Both the position numbers and the translations under genes were made by a program. Shown piece after piece: positions 58,397 to 59,394 of a DNA stretch of 59,394 bases (its first letter is position 1; each line of letters begins with the position of its first letter). Below the pieces are notes generated by a model that had not been told where the DNA came from, searched no databases, and was given only the letters and a program-made list of their open reading frames with translations. The DNA comes from Verrucomicrobiota bacterium (GTDB lineage Bacteria > Verrucomicrobiota > Verrucomicrobiia > Limisphaerales > JAFGQR01): positions 1-59,394 of the forward strand of contig JAFGQR010000107.1 of the NCBI GenBank assembly GCA_016935555.1, in the 5' to 3' direction.

Positions 58397-59394
58397 ATGA
58401 AAAGCGTGATCTCCACCCGCGACATCGAAGAACTCCTCCGCACCGGCGGCGGTGTCCAGTCCCTCCCCGACGACGCCATCCTCACACCCTCGGCACGCGA
58501 CCTCCTTCGCGACCTCGAGTCCGCCGCGCCCCGCGCCCCCAACGGCGCCGCCGCCAGAACCGCCCCGCCCCCCCCTCTCCTTTCCCCGCCCGCCGCCCCG
58601 GTCTCCGCCGCCGCCGCCCCGAAGCCGGCGCCCTCGCCGCCGGCGCCGGGCCAATCGCCCAACTCGCAAAGCCCGAAGCCGGAGATCGAGGCGTTTTTCC
58701 ATTCGTCCTACTGTCACGAGTTGAAGTTGCAGATTTGCGACATCGGCCGCCGGTTGTGGAAGCGGGCCTACGTGGACGGCAATGGAGGCAACATCGCGAT
58801 TCGCGTCGGCGACGACCTGGTCCTGTGCACCCCCACGCTGGTCAGCAAGGGCTTCATGAAACCCGAGGACATGTGCCTCGTCGATTTCGAGGGCAATCAG
58901 GTCCTCGGCGCCAAGAAGCGCACCAGCGAGATCCTCATGCATCTCCAGATGATGCGGGCCCAGCCCATGGACATCGCCTCCGTCCACTGCCATCCCCCCT
59001 ATGCCACCGCCTTCGCCGTCGCCGGCGTGTTGCCGCCCACCTGCATGATCCCCGAATACGAGGTGTTCGCCTCGGTCGCCATCGCCCCCTATCGCACGCC
59101 GGGCACGCCCGAAATGGGCAAGCTCGTGGCGGAGTTGGTTGGGCAGCACAACACCATCCTGATGGCCAACCACGGCGTGGTCACCTGGAGCCACAACAAC
59201 GTCGAAGAAGCCTACTGGCGGATGGAGATCATCGAAGCCTACTGCCGCACCCTCACCGTCGCCGCCCAGCTCGGCCAGCCGATGAAGACGTTCTCGCCCG
59301 AGCAGATGAAAGACCTGCTCGCCATCAAGAAGAACCTCGGGTTCGTCGACCCCCGTTACGGCCTGAAGGAATGCGAGCTGTGCGACAACGCCGA
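58397..59394 (+). CDS. Class II (fuculose/rhamnulose-phosphate type) aldolase, microcompartment-targeted, partial
   Basis: The frame is open from ATG 58397 to the window end (332 codons, no stop). An N-terminal helix (STRDIEELLRTGG, about 6-18) and DAILTPSARDLL precede a Pro/Ala-rich linker (about 43-92), which together resemble a shell-targeting module. The class II aldolase domain starts near 100, with GNGGN (128-132), SE178 and the zinc ligands of VHCHPPY (His 197 and 199), and NHGVV further on. It would split a deoxy-ketose-1-phosphate into dihydroxyacetone phosphate and lactaldehyde. The end and any further genes are outside the window. Confidence 0.92.
   Translation, partial: MKSVISTRDIEELLRTGGGVQSLPDDAILTPSARDLLRDLESAAPRAPNGAAARTAPPPPLLSPPAAPVSAAAAPKPAPSPPAPGQSPNSQSPKPEIEAFFHSSYCHELKLQICDIGRRLWKRAYVDGNGGNIAIRVGDDLVLCTPTLVSKGFMKPEDMCLVDFEGNQVLGAKKRTSEILMHLQMMRAQPMDIASVHCHPPYATAFAVAGVLPPTCMIPEYEVFASVAIAPYRTPGTPEMGKLVAELVGQHNTILMANHGVVTWSHNNVEEAYWRMEIIEAYCRTLTVAAQLGQPMKTFSPEQMKDLLAIKKNLGFVDPRYGLKECELCDNA

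Overview
This 59.4 kb high-GC window is chromosomal DNA of a Verrucomicrobiota (PVM superphylum) bacterium. The assignment is inferred from gene content: a planctomycete/verrucomicrobial (PVM) type bacterial microcompartment (BMC) locus, an exosortase/EpsI exopolysaccharide locus, a Gram-negative envelope (LptD, DsbD, TonB/ExbB/ExbD) and several sugar-polymer-degrading enzymes. Genes are densely packed on both strands. Almost every gene has long shadow ORFs in other frames because of the GC bias; these were discarded.

Layout. 0.3-4.6 kb: a sugar-isomerase-like TIM barrel, a CE15 glucuronoyl esterase and purH. 4.6-13.8 kb (minus): an exopolysaccharide block (FHA protein, polysaccharide export lipoprotein, Wzc-like tyrosine kinase, outer-membrane barrel, GT-C-like membrane protein) next to an NtrC-type regulator and histidine kinase. 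13.9-21.6 kb: CorA, a DHH phosphoesterase, a parallel beta-helix protein, a family 9 glycosyltransferase, gnd and a small unknown protein. 21.8-24.4 kb (minus): rpsB-tsf-pyrH. 25.1-27.3 kb: TonB/ExbB/ExbD. 27.4-37.4 kb: an unknown Tudor-like protein, an S1 sulfatase, argG, lptD, dsbD and a GH10 xylanase. 37.5-43.9 kb: a UROD-like protein, a small secreted protein, VanZ-like, ComEC, FolB and a HAD-Nudix fusion. 44.1-51.8 kb (minus): sugar-1-P transferase, EpsI, exosortase, GT4, GDP-mannose dehydrogenase and a heparinase-like protein. 51.8-59.4 kb: a DeoR regulator divergent from the BMC operon pduL, BMC-H1, BMC-H2, ackA, BMC-H3, BMC-P1, aldehyde dehydrogenase, BMC-P2, BMC-P3 and a class II aldolase cut by the window end.

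How the genes work together. CE15, GH10 and the sulfatase can open plant or algal polymers. Released fucose or rhamnose would be phosphorylated elsewhere and cleaved by the class II aldolase to lactaldehyde inside the shell. Aldehyde dehydrogenase, PduL and acetate kinase would then turn the aldehyde into acyl-CoA, acyl-phosphate and acid plus ATP. The two exopolysaccharide blocks probably build one exosortase-linked, uronate-containing polymer. The least expected features are the near-leaderless promoter geometry at many transcription-unit starts, a run of perfect stem-loops behind pyrH including a 66-bp palindrome, three BMC hexamers with three different pore loops, a divergent acetate kinase, a HAD-Nudix fusion and a ComEC with an eroded nuclease-like domain. 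No rRNA, tRNA, CRISPR array or intact insertion sequence was seen.
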